Assembly (NCBI GenBank): GCA_934359535.1
Contig: CAKRLN010000161.1
Coordinates: 1-5,469 of the forward strand
DNA from: an uncultured Lachnospiraceae bacterium
GTDB taxonomy: Bacteria; Bacillota; Clostridia; Lachnospirales; Lachnospiraceae
DNA length: 5,469 nucleotides
Reading direction: 5' to 3'
Shown here: in pieces, positions 1-5,469 of the stretch
Position numbering within the stretch: the first letter of the stretch is position 1
How the letters are laid out: each line of letters opens with the position of its first letter
Notes under the pieces: generated by a model
Database searches by the model: none
What the model saw: the letters and a program-made list of their open reading frames with translations, nothing else
What the model was told of the DNA's origin: nothing
Translations under genes and position numbers: made by a program

Positions 1-1
1 G

Positions 2-793
2 TTATAGCTGCTTTAAAAGCGCTTCTAATGTCTGTTCTACCCGGAAGCAGCCTGTTCCAGGAATGTCACGGATTGTCGGATTACAGTTATCCATAATGTA
101 CGGATGTCCAACTGCCTGAAGCATCGTCCGGTCATTCTCATTATCACCAAAGGCTGCCATGTTCTCCATCCGTATGTTAAAGCGTTCCCCGATATGCTGC
201 AAGGCCGCACCCTTACTTGTCCCGTTTGGTGCAAAATCCACCCAGCGGTTCCCGGAGGTCACAAGCTGGCAGGCATCTTTGAATTTTGCCAAAAATTCCT
301 CTGTAACCGGATCGCGGTCCTCTTCCTTTGTAAAATAGGATACCTTTATGATCGGTTCCTCAATATCCTCCGGCCTTGCAATGATTGTAATATGGTTTCC
401 GACATCATCCCGGATATAACGCACGTATTCATCGGTCTTTGGAATCAGATAGCTTGTCCGCTCACCTGAAATCAACACCTCACATGCCGGATTGTCATAT
501 ACCGTATGGCAGATGTCAAGCGCAAGGGAATCCTCAAACTGGTTTTTATAAATGACCTGGTCCTGATACAGAACAAGCGCCCCATTCTCACACAGGTAAA
601 GTGTTTTATCATGACGCTTATGAAATAATTTTAACAGGCTCCCATATTGTCTTCCGCTCGCCGGAACAAAATAAATATTTTTCGCTGCAAGCTGGTCAAG
701 TAAAGGGAATAATTCTTCCTTACAGGTAATCTGTCCATGCTGGAGCAATGTTCCATCCAGATCACTTGCGATCAAACGAATCTCATTTGTCAT
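2..793 (-). CDS. Cof-type HAD-IIB family phosphatase
   Basis: This is a 263-residue cytosolic Mg-dependent hydrolase of the haloacid dehalogenase superfamily, Cof/YidA-like (type IIB cap). Members remove phosphate from sugar phosphates, nucleotides or flavin-type substrates; the actual substrate cannot be read from sequence. All four HAD motifs are visible: motif I D11-L-D13-G-T (nucleophile Asp11, acid/base Asp13), motif II at S46-G-R, motif III Lys194 in TSKG, and motif IV G216-D-N-E-N-D221 for metal binding. The stretch between motifs II and III (about 50-185) is the C2B cap that selects substrate. Length is normal for the family and the gene is complete, ending in TAA at positions 4-2. 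The ATG start is supported by AAAGGAA (807-801) with suitable spacing. It begins 14 bp after the flippase stop, so it is probably the last or a late gene of the operon. Family call is firm; specificity unknown. Confidence 0.93.
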   Translation of the reverse strand: MTNEIRLIASDLDGTLLQHGQITCKEELFPLLDQLAAKNIYFVPASGRQYGSLLKLFHKRHDKTLYLCENGALVLYQDQVIYKNQFEDSLALDICHTVYDNPACEVLISGERTSYLIPKTDEYVRYIRDDVGNHITIIARPEDIEEPIIKVSYFTKEEDRDPVTEEFLAKFKDACQLVTSGNRWVDFAPNGTSKGAALQHIGERFNIRMENMAAFGDNENDRTMLQAVGHPYIMDNCNPTIRDIPGTGCFRVEQTLEALLKQL

Positions 794-800
794 AGTTTTC

Positions 801-807
801 TTCCTTT
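801..807 (-). promoter_or_regulatory. Ribosome binding site of the HAD phosphatase
   Basis: AAAGGAA on the minus strand, with GGA 8 nt before the ATG at 793. It abuts the TAG stop of the flippase gene (810-808). Together with the 14-bp gap, this favours co-transcription and possibly translational coupling rather than a separate promoter. Confidence 0.75.
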
Positions 808-2427
808 CTACATCAGATGCAGTTTCTCTGCAACCGTAACAATCTTTCCTCCAAACGGAATCAGGTCAAGCTCGTCCTCCGTCAGAATCTTAAATTTAAT
901 CACTGATACAAAATATACCGCACCGGCTGCCCCGATGGCAAGCCCAAGTGCAATGGCATTTCCTGGAAAAATCCGATATACCGCGTGGTACACGGCAAAT
1001 GCTGCTGCCCCCATCACTGCTGCTGCAAGAATTGGGCGTACATACAGCTTTTTTACATTCTCCCTGAGTCCGGTATATTTATGTACCGAAATCGTATTTA
1101 AGAAAAACATCGTAAACGAATAAAGAAGCAGGCAAATCACAAGCGCATAGAGATTCAGATCGGTAAATGCAAGCAGGATTGCGAGCAGACCGCTCTGGAG
1201 CGTCAGCGCGATTGCTGCGTTGCGCACCGGTATCTTCACCTTGCCAAGTCCCTGTAAAATTCCGTTTCCAAGCGCGGAAAGCGAATCAAAGATCACCGTA
1301 ACCGCAGTCATCATAAGAAGGCGCGATGCAAGCTCTAAGGAATCCCTCTGCGGGAATAAAAGCTGCATCACAGGCTTTGCAAGCACAAAAAGACCGACCG
1401 CACACGGAATTGCAATTAAAAGCGTGACAAACATCGCATTCTCAATTCTCCGGTTTGTCGCTGCCCCATCCCCGATCGCGCGGCTTGATGCAATCGCCGG
1501 AATCATTGCTGACGACATTGCCGCCGCAATCGCAATCGGAATATTTAAGATTACAAGTGCCTTTCCAGAAAAAATACCATACTGCGTTGCCGCCTGTGCG
1601 GAGGTAAAGCCTTTAAAATGCACCATAGTCTTCGTGTATACAACAAGGTTGAAGGATACATTGAAGTTATAGATAAAGGTGCTGATAATGATCGGTGTCA
1701 CCATCGAAAGCAGCATTCCAAAAATAACACGGTAGGAATCCACTTTTCCGGTCTGATCCATATTCAGCCGGTTCTTAATATAGTCCCGGTTCAACAGATA
1801 CGTACAGAGCATGAAAAGAAAGGCTACCAGCACACCCGTTCCGGTTCCGATCGTGCTTCCAACTGCACCATAAATTGCTGTCTCTGTCGCATCATGGTTT
1901 CCCATCGCCTGGATCAGAAGATAGGCTGCCAGAATACTTACGATTGCGTTTAAAAGCTGCTCAAGTATCTGCGAAATCGAGGTCTGAAGCATTGAACCAT
2001 GTGCCTGGAAATATCCGCGCAAGACGCCTACAAACCCAGACACAAATACTGTCGGAGCAAAGGCTCGGAGTACGACAGCAGCCTGTCCCTCTAAAAACAG
2101 TCCGGCTCCGAACAAAAGAAACAGACAGGCAGCACTTCCTGCAGCAAGCACATAAATCAGCGCACAGTGGAAGATTCTCTGTACATTCACGTATTCTTTT
2201 TTTGCAAGCTTTTCCGCAATAATTTTGGACAATGCAGCCGGAATACTGTAGGAGCAAAGCAGAAGCACAATTGTATAAATGCTGTATGCCGACTGGTAAT
2301 AGCCGTTTCCTTCATCTCCAATGACAGACGTCAGCGGGCTGCGGTATAAAATACCGATGATCCGGCTGACAATGCCTGCCGCGGCAAGAATCCCTGCCTG
2401 TTTGATAAATGATGTCTTTTTTCCCAC
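808..2427 (-). CDS. SpoVB/YtgP-type polysaccharide (lipid-linked glycan) flippase, MOP superfamily
   Basis: This is a 539-residue polytopic membrane protein of the MVF/polysaccharide-transporter branch of the MOP exporter superfamily. The branch includes SpoVB (spore cortex) and YtgP/MurJ of Bacillus, which flip lipid-linked sugar intermediates such as lipid II across the membrane. Family hallmarks are visible: the N-terminal block AAAGIVSRIIGILYRSPLT (15-33, with Arg21 and Arg29) and IGDEGNGYYQSAYSIY (36-51), RGYFQA (137-142), GILQGLGK (389-396), and a C-terminal tail LTEDELDLIPFGGKI (515-529). Roughly 14 hydrophobic segments span the protein, about the expected number, and the length is typical. 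The start is GTG at 2427; it places the hallmark block right at the N terminus and has AGGGA 7 nt upstream. It lies 4 bp after the oxidoreductase stop. I cannot tell from sequence whether it serves peptidoglycan, spore cortex or another glycan, so no gene symbol is given. Confidence 0.92.
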   Translation of the reverse strand: MGKKTSFIKQAGILAAAGIVSRIIGILYRSPLTSVIGDEGNGYYQSAYSIYTIVLLLCSYSIPAALSKIIAEKLAKKEYVNVQRIFHCALIYVLAAGSAACLFLLFGAGLFLEGQAAVVLRAFAPTVFVSGFVGVLRGYFQAHGSMLQTSISQILEQLLNAIVSILAAYLLIQAMGNHDATETAIYGAVGSTIGTGTGVLVAFLFMLCTYLLNRDYIKNRLNMDQTGKVDSYRVIFGMLLSMVTPIIISTFIYNFNVSFNLVVYTKTMVHFKGFTSAQAATQYGIFSGKALVILNIPIAIAAAMSSAMIPAIASSRAIGDGAATNRRIENAMFVTLLIAIPCAVGLFVLAKPVMQLLFPQRDSLELASRLLMMTAVTVIFDSLSALGNGILQGLGKVKIPVRNAAIALTLQSGLLAILLAFTDLNLYALVICLLLYSFTMFFLNTISVHKYTGLRENVKKLYVRPILAAAVMGAAAFAVYHAVYRIFPGNAIALGLAIGAAGAVYFVSVIKFKILTEDELDLIPFGGKIVTVAEKLHLM

Positions 2428-2431
2428 GCGT

Positions 2432-3412
2432 TTATCCCTGCTCTTCCTCTGGATATTTCATGCCCCACTGCATACGGATTTCGGTCATCATATCCATCAC
2501 ATCTTTCGTATAGTCAAGATGCATATGGTCGGCCTCCCTTGCAACCGCCTTTTCCATATCGAGCACCTCATAGGAAAGTGCATCTATCGTCTTTCCTTCC
2601 TCAATTTTTTCTTTATGTCCATCCTCTGTATAGGTAATGACTGCCTTTTCCCCTCTCGGATACTCATAAAGCTCAATATAGCCCTTATCAAATGCGATTG
2701 TGCCACGCTTTGGCTGTTTTGCATGCAGGGACAAAATGACCGTTGCCATCTCCTCTTCCTGATTCTTTAATAGAATGCCTGCCTGCTCATCCACACCGGT
2801 CGGTGCATACTTGACCTGTGATACGATCTGATCCGGCTTGGAGCTCATAAAAAAACGCACAAAGGAAAGTGCATACACACCGATATCAAGCATTGCACCA
2901 CCTGCCAGATTGCGGTTGAAGAACCGGTTTTTCATATCATATTCTTTATAGCTTCCAAAATTCATCTGGATCAGCCTTAATTCCCCAAGTGCCCCGGAGC
3001 TTATCAGCTCCTCTAATCTGCGGTAAACTGGCATATGGTAGATTGTCATCGCCTCTGCAAGCACGAGATGGTTTGCCTCTGCAAGCGCCACAGCCTCCGC
3101 AAGCTCCGCCGCGTTTAACGTGATAGATTTTTCACAGAGAACGTGTTTTCCTGCGGACAATGCTTTTCTCAGATACTCGATATGTGTATTATGCGGTGTA
3201 GAAATATAGATAATATCCACTTCTGGATCGGAAAATACATCATCGATCTTATCATATACCTTTCCGATTCCATATTTTTTGGCAAAGGCCACAGCCTTTT
3301 CCTGTGTACGGTTTGCTACCGAATACAGCTTTGCACCCTGCTTTTCCATTGCCTGTGCCAGTTCATTGGCGATCACGCCACAGCCTAATGTTGCCCAGTG
3401 ATACCTGATCAT
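2432..3412 (-). CDS. Gfo/Idh/MocA family NAD(P)-dependent oxidoreductase, dihydrodiol-dehydrogenase-like
   Basis: This is a 326-residue cytosolic dehydrogenase that probably oxidises or reduces a sugar, cyclitol or diol using NAD(P). The N-terminal Rossmann fold shows the dinucleotide loop L9-G-C-G-V-I-A (9-15) and STPHNTH (71-77). C93-E-K95 matches the family EKP/EKS motif, with Lys95 the expected catalytic lysine. The C-terminal GFO/IDH/MocA fold carries GGAMLDIGVY (171-180). The residue after DIG-V is Tyr180, where many sugar dehydrogenases have His; Tyr here is typical of the dimeric dihydrodiol/D-xylose dehydrogenase subgroup. The ATG at 3412 is chosen because GGAGG lies 6 nt upstream and the Rossmann strand begins at once. 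A longer frame back to a TTG at 3493 would add 27 basic residues unlike the family. It is the first gene of the minus-strand set, divergent from the WYL regulator. Family certain, substrate unknown. Confidence 0.92.
   Translation of the reverse strand: MIRYHWATLGCGVIANELAQAMEKQGAKLYSVANRTQEKAVAFAKKYGIGKVYDKIDDVFSDPEVDIIYISTPHNTHIEYLRKALSAGKHVLCEKSITLNAAELAEAVALAEANHLVLAEAMTIYHMPVYRRLEELISSGALGELRLIQMNFGSYKEYDMKNRFFNRNLAGGAMLDIGVYALSFVRFFMSSKPDQIVSQVKYAPTGVDEQAGILLKNQEEEMATVILSLHAKQPKRGTIAFDKGYIELYEYPRGEKAVITYTEDGHKEKIEEGKTIDALSYEVLDMEKAVAREADHMHLDYTKDVMDMMTEIRMQWGMKYPEEEQG
2435..2439 (-). promoter_or_regulatory. Ribosome binding site deciding the flippase GTG start
   Basis: AGGGA on the minus strand, 7 nt before the GTG at 2427. 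It sits inside the last codons of the oxidoreductase, just before that gene's TAA stop (2434-2432). This placement supports the GTG start and suggests coupled translation of the two genes. Confidence 0.6.
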
Positions 3413-3418
3413 CTTTTT

Positions 3419-3423
3419 CCTCC
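3419..3423 (-). promoter_or_regulatory. Ribosome binding site fixing the oxidoreductase start
   Basis: A perfect GGAGG on the minus strand, 6 nt before the ATG at 3412. It makes this ATG clearly better than the in-frame TTG at 3493, which lacks a comparable site. Confidence 0.85.
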
Positions 3424-3501
3424 GTATTCTTATCCGGTAATTACGAAGCCCTCCCAAACCGATGCTTACACGCACCTTCTGTGAGTCCCGCAATCGCCTG
3501 C

Positions 3502-3543
3502 TTATCTTTTTATTATCTTAAACTGTTATCCTGGATTATCTTA
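3502..3543. repeat. Four TTATC boxes, including a 9-bp direct repeat, in the divergent intergenic region
   Basis: TTATC occurs at 3502, 3513, 3526 and 3536, at steps of 11, 13 and 10 bp (GATAA on the minus strand). Two of these lie in an exact 9-bp repeat ATTATCTTA at 3512-3520 and 3535-3543, 23 bp apart. Each copy is followed closely by CTGT. The cluster covers the -10 region and spacer of the putative oxidoreductase promoter, so it may be a regulator binding array. The AT-rich composition means chance cannot be excluded. Confidence 0.4.
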
Positions 3544-3550
3544 CTGTCAA
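3523..3550 (-). promoter_or_regulatory. Putative promoter of the oxidoreductase-flippase-phosphatase operon
   Basis: A consensus -35 hexamer TTGACA reads on the minus strand at 3550-3545. With a 16-bp spacer the -10 would be TAACAG (3528-3523), a poor match to TATAAT. Better-looking AT-rich hexamers (TAAGAT, GATAAT) lie further on but at a spacing too long for this -35. The site is in the right place, about 110 bp before the start codon, and the weak -10 would fit a regulated promoter. Treat as tentative. Confidence 0.42.
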
Positions 3551-3582
3551 ATTCCAAAAAATACAAGCCCCTGGGAAAAATA

Positions 3583-3611
3583 TTGCATCGTTTTTCTTCT
3601 CCCGTTATACT
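3583..3611 (+). promoter_or_regulatory. Sigma-A type promoter of the WYL regulator gene
   Basis: TTGCAT (3583-3588) and TATACT (3606-3611) are separated by exactly 17 bp, each differing little from the vegetative consensus. An A-rich stretch lies just upstream of the -35. Transcription would start near 3618, about 56 nt before the chosen start codon. Confidence 0.75.
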
Positions 3612-3652
3612 GATATTATTAAAATAGGTAATTGCCTATGATATTATTAAAA
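3611..3652. repeat. 14-bp direct repeat flanking a 14-bp palindrome (1.5 copies of a 28-bp unit)
   Basis: TGATATTATTAAAA occurs exactly at 3611-3624 and again at 3639-3652. The 14 bp between them (3625-3638) form a near-perfect palindrome, so the block is an exact 14-14-14 array with a 28-bp period. It runs from the -10/start-site region to just before the ribosome binding site of the WYL regulator. It may be a composite operator or a short tandem duplication fixed in the leader. Confidence 0.8.
3625..3638. promoter_or_regulatory. Candidate operator palindrome in the WYL regulator leader
   Basis: TAGGTAATTGCCTA is an inverted repeat with six of seven base pairs matched (only the T/G pair fails); one further A/T pair extends it to 16 bp at 3624-3639. 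It lies at about +8 to +21 from the predicted transcription start, where a bound protein would block RNA polymerase. Autoregulation by the dimeric WYL protein is the simplest idea, but nothing in the sequence names the binder. Confidence 0.5.
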
Positions 3653-3658
3653 ATGTAC

Positions 3659-3664
3659 AAGGAG
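3659..3664 (+). promoter_or_regulatory. Ribosome binding site fixing the WYL regulator start
   Basis: AAGGAG lies 9 nt before the ATG at 3674. Earlier in-frame starts (TTG 3632, ATG 3638, ATG 3653) have no such site and lie within or against the repeat-palindrome block. Confidence 0.8.
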
Positions 3665-3673
3665 AATCCCCCT

Positions 3674-4939
3674 ATGGAATCAAAAACAGGAAAACGATGC
3701 AGTACACATCTGCCTCTGAAGCAGGAGCTTCATGCCTTAATTCTTATGATCTTAAGAAATTATGCCACCCGACAGCAGCCCTTAACGCCAAACGAAATCC
3801 GGCATCACCTGATCGCAGAGGCAATGCTCCTTCCTGGAGGTGATATGGATAGCTTTAACGTAACTGCTGTAACGATCCGCAACAATCTGGACTCCATGTT
3901 TTCTTTCTGCCTGGACAATCCGAAGGAATTTGCTTCCCTTTACTTTGGCTACCTGCACCGGCTGCATTTGTCTACCGATACCGTCACCCGAACATTTATT
4001 GAAGATCAGGACTGTTTCCAGGATAACGGCAACCGCACAACCTTTTATTATTTTAAGCCGCTTTTTACCTCTTCCGAGCTGCTTGTCCTGCAAAGCTGTG
4101 TCGAGACGAATCCCTATCTCTCTGGAAACGATGCCAGACTTTTAAACCATAAGATCTCCACGCTGTCGCCACAATTTTTTAAAAATCAGGGCACTGATGT
4201 CAGGCTGTCACTCCCAGCTACCGAATCCCAGCGCCTGAACGCGGAAGCTGCTGACCTTCTTTTCACCCTCTCTGCGCTGATCTATCACATGAACCGGGAG
4301 GAACAGCTTGTCATCACCTACGGCAAATATGACATTCACGGCAATCTTACTGCAAGAAAACTAGATGAAGCTGGAAATCCGAAAGCACAGATCATCGATC
4401 CTGTGTCTGTTTTCTGGGCAAACGGCTTTTGCTATGTTGTCGCGCATACCCCGAAATCCAAAACGCCGGATGACGTCATTTCCTACCGGGTAGACCGTAT
4501 CCTCTCAATTGAAGCAAGCTGTGACAAAAATGGCCATCCGGTTCTTATGGCAGAGGCTGTTCAAAAGTACCGCCGCACCTTCAGCTCCCTTGACTATATC
4601 AAAAATCATCCGGTTATGTATTCCGGAAGCCGGACTGATATTACCATGCTTGTCTTAGACTCTGACTATTTCCCGGTCAGCAACCTTCTTTTCGACACCT
4701 TCGGGAGAGAGATCGTTATCCGCCCGCTTCCGGAAGCCGAGGCCAATACCTATCTGCATGCGACCTGCAGTGAGCTTGCCCAAAAAGGCGAACGCTGGTA
4801 TCATGTCCGCCTGAAGCACTCGATTCCAGGAACCATTTTATGGGCAAAGCAGCATATTGACATCGCACGTATTATCTCCCCGGAAGCTGCCGTAACGGCA
4901 TTAAAGGAAGCAGTTCAAAAAGGACTTGACCGCTACTGA
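3674..4939 (+). CDS. WYL domain-containing transcriptional regulator
   Basis: This is a 421-residue cytosolic DNA-binding protein. The N terminus (about 16-78) looks like a winged helix-turn-helix; AVTIRNNLDSM (65-75) resembles the TIRRDLD recognition helix common in this group. A middle linker region (80-200) follows. The WYL fold, an Sm-like ligand-sensing domain, covers about 208-282: QLVITYGKYD, then D242-P, WANGFCYVVAH (248-258) and ISYRVDRI (269-276). The family's W-Y-L triplet reads C253-Y254-V255, so it is degenerate, while the YR.DRI motif is intact. The C-terminal part (about 322-412) fits the WCX extension. Length is somewhat above the usual 300-350 residues of the family. The start is set by AAGGAG 9 nt upstream. 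It is transcribed from its own strong promoter, away from the oxidoreductase operon, and its leader holds a candidate operator. Its 3' end overlaps the convergent gene by 7 bp. Ligand and targets are unknown. Confidence 0.88.
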   Translation: MESKTGKRCSTHLPLKQELHALILMILRNYATRQQPLTPNEIRHHLIAEAMLLPGGDMDSFNVTAVTIRNNLDSMFSFCLDNPKEFASLYFGYLHRLHLSTDTVTRTFIEDQDCFQDNGNRTTFYYFKPLFTSSELLVLQSCVETNPYLSGNDARLLNHKISTLSPQFFKNQGTDVRLSLPATESQRLNAEAADLLFTLSALIYHMNREEQLVITYGKYDIHGNLTARKLDEAGNPKAQIIDPVSVFWANGFCYVVAHTPKSKTPDDVISYRVDRILSIEASCDKNGHPVLMAEAVQKYRRTFSSLDYIKNHPVMYSGSRTDITMLVLDSDYFPVSNLLFDTFGREIVIRPLPEAEANTYLHATCSELAQKGERWYHVRLKHSIPGTILWAKQHIDIARIISPEAAVTALKEAVQKGLDRY

Positions 4940-5469
4940 TCGAAAAGATCCATCATGCCTGCCATTTTTCCGGCGTAGGCTTCATTTTTACACACGGCAA
5001 GCACCTCTAAAAGTGCCCGGTTCTCATTGAAATGCAGCAGAAATGGCTCCATCAGGAATCCATCGTCAATCCTTTCGCAAAACCCGATGGTGCCGGTAAT
5101 TGCGGTATCAAGCTTTTTCACCTCACGCATGGTACGCTTTTTGAACCGGTCAAGCCATTTTTTCATCAGGTCAATCACTTTCCGGTTGGTCATCTGCAGA
5201 TCAAACGGATCATCGCCGGATTGCTTTTCCTGCATTTCGAACAGGTCTCTGCCGAATGGTTCTTCCTTCGTGTCAAGCTCCCTTAAAATTTCGTTTATGG
5301 CATTTTCCTCAAGCGTATCAACCGTGCGCTCCCTGACACACTTCGGAACCATATCCGATGCGATACCAAAGCCGCTATTATTCAGCCGGTTTCTTAGCAC
5401 ATTTTCATAGAAGTTTGCATACCCGAATCCCAGACCGGGCGGATTTTTCCTTTCGGCACGCTCCCACTG
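4933..5469 (-). CDS. Unrecognised protein, 5' end beyond the window
   Basis: An open frame runs without a stop from the window edge to TAG at 4935-4933, giving 178 visible C-terminal residues. A GTG at 5400 could be taken as a start, but the frame stays open upstream (QWERAERKNPPGLGFGYANF...), and that stretch looks like real protein, so the gene is most likely truncated by the window. The visible part is soluble, highly charged and rich in predicted helix. It has a Gly/aromatic block PGLGFGYANFYENVLRNRLN (11-30), an acidic section EENAINEILRELDTKEE (54-70), a basic helix MKKWLDRFKKRTMREVKK (102-119) and a hydrophobic C-terminal helix ALLEVLAVCKNEAYAGKMAGM (152-172). No transmembrane segment, catalytic motif or zinc-binding cluster is visible. 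It converges on the WYL gene with a 7-bp overlap, so it is not in that gene's operon. I do not recognise the family. Confidence 0.75.
   Translation of the reverse strand, partial: QWERAERKNPPGLGFGYANFYENVLRNRLNNSGFGIASDMVPKCVRERTVDTLEENAINEILRELDTKEEPFGRDLFEMQEKQSGDDPFDLQMTNRKVIDLMKKWLDRFKKRTMREVKKLDTAITGTIGFCERIDDGFLMEPFLLHFNENRALLEVLAVCKNEAYAGKMAGMMDLFDQ

Noticed and set aside
1220..1672. 150-residue open frame antisense to the flippase
   Set aside because: It is a mirror of the Ala/Ile-rich membrane gene with no recognisable domain; antisense frames of this length are expected there.
1961..2257. Cysteine-rich 98-residue open frame on the minus strand, resembling a small metal-binding protein
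   Set aside because: It lies entirely inside the flippase gene on the same strand in another frame; the Cys codons arise from out-of-frame reading of hydrophobic codons, and the flippase frame has clear family motifs.
3418..3446. Possible hairpin in the oxidoreductase leader (TTCGTA pairing with TACGGA) that could mask the ribosome binding site
   Set aside because: Only six pairs, one of them a wobble, around a 15-nt loop; too weak to claim as a riboswitch or attenuator.
3413..3493. 27-residue N-terminal extension of the oxidoreductase from TTG
   Set aside because: The extension is basic and unlike the family, starts at TTG, and lacks a good ribosome binding site, whereas the ATG at 3412 has GGAGG at ideal distance.
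3502..3652. CRISPR-like or mobile-element origin for the short repeats in the intergenic region
   Set aside because: Repeats are 9 to 14 bp, only two exact copies each, with no equal-length unique spacers, no terminal inverted repeats and no transposase or cas gene nearby.
3632..3673. Earlier starts for the WYL regulator (TTG 3632, ATG 3638, ATG 3653)
   Set aside because: None has a ribosome binding site, and they fall within the repeat-palindrome block of the leader; the ATG at 3674 has AAGGAG.
4938..4975. Possible terminator after the WYL gene (GATC-GAAAA-GATC and GCC...GGC pairings)
   Set aside because: Stems of three to four pairs and no T-run after them; not a credible intrinsic terminator.
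5027..5410. Ser/Phe-rich open frames on the plus strand across the right-edge gene
   Set aside because: They mirror the charged minus-strand frame, which is longer, stays open to the window edge and has normal protein-like composition.

Overview
The window looks like ordinary chromosomal sequence from a spore-forming-type Firmicute, most likely a gut clostridium of the Lachnospiraceae kind. That placement is inference. It rests on moderate GC, strong purine-rich ribosome binding sites, a SpoVB/YtgP-type flippase, a Cof-type HAD phosphatase and a clostridial-style WYL regulator. No rRNA, tRNA, CRISPR array, insertion sequence or phage gene was seen.

Layout. From about 3412 down to 2 on the minus strand lies a tight three-gene set: a Gfo/Idh/MocA NAD(P)-dependent oxidoreductase (3412-2432), a 14-helix MOP-superfamily flippase of the SpoVB/YtgP type (2427-808), and a Cof-type HAD phosphatase (793-2). 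The gaps are only 4 and 14 bp and each downstream gene has its own Shine-Dalgarno sequence, so they are probably one transcript. A 261-bp intergenic region (3413-3673) separates this set from a divergent plus-strand WYL-domain regulator (3674-4939). The regulator's 3' end overlaps by 7 bp the end of a convergent minus-strand gene (4933 to beyond 5469) that is cut off by the window edge and that I do not recognise.

The most interesting stretch is the divergent intergenic region. The regulator has a near-consensus promoter (TTGCAT, 17 bp, TATACT). Directly after it comes an exact 14-14-14 bp arrangement: a 14-bp direct repeat, a 14-bp near-perfect palindrome, and the same 14-bp direct repeat. 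It starts where transcription should begin and ends just before the ribosome binding site, so it is a good candidate operator, perhaps for autoregulation. On the other side, a consensus TTGACA facing the oxidoreductase sits among four TTATC boxes spaced about one helical turn apart.

A working model (inference): the WYL protein senses a small ligand through its WYL fold and controls its own gene and possibly the divergent operon. That operon combines a sugar- or diol-type dehydrogenase, a lipid-linked-glycan flippase and a small-molecule phosphatase. The gene order alone does not prove a shared pathway. I found no convincing sign of a wholly new system. The novelty here is regulatory and in the unrecognised edge gene.
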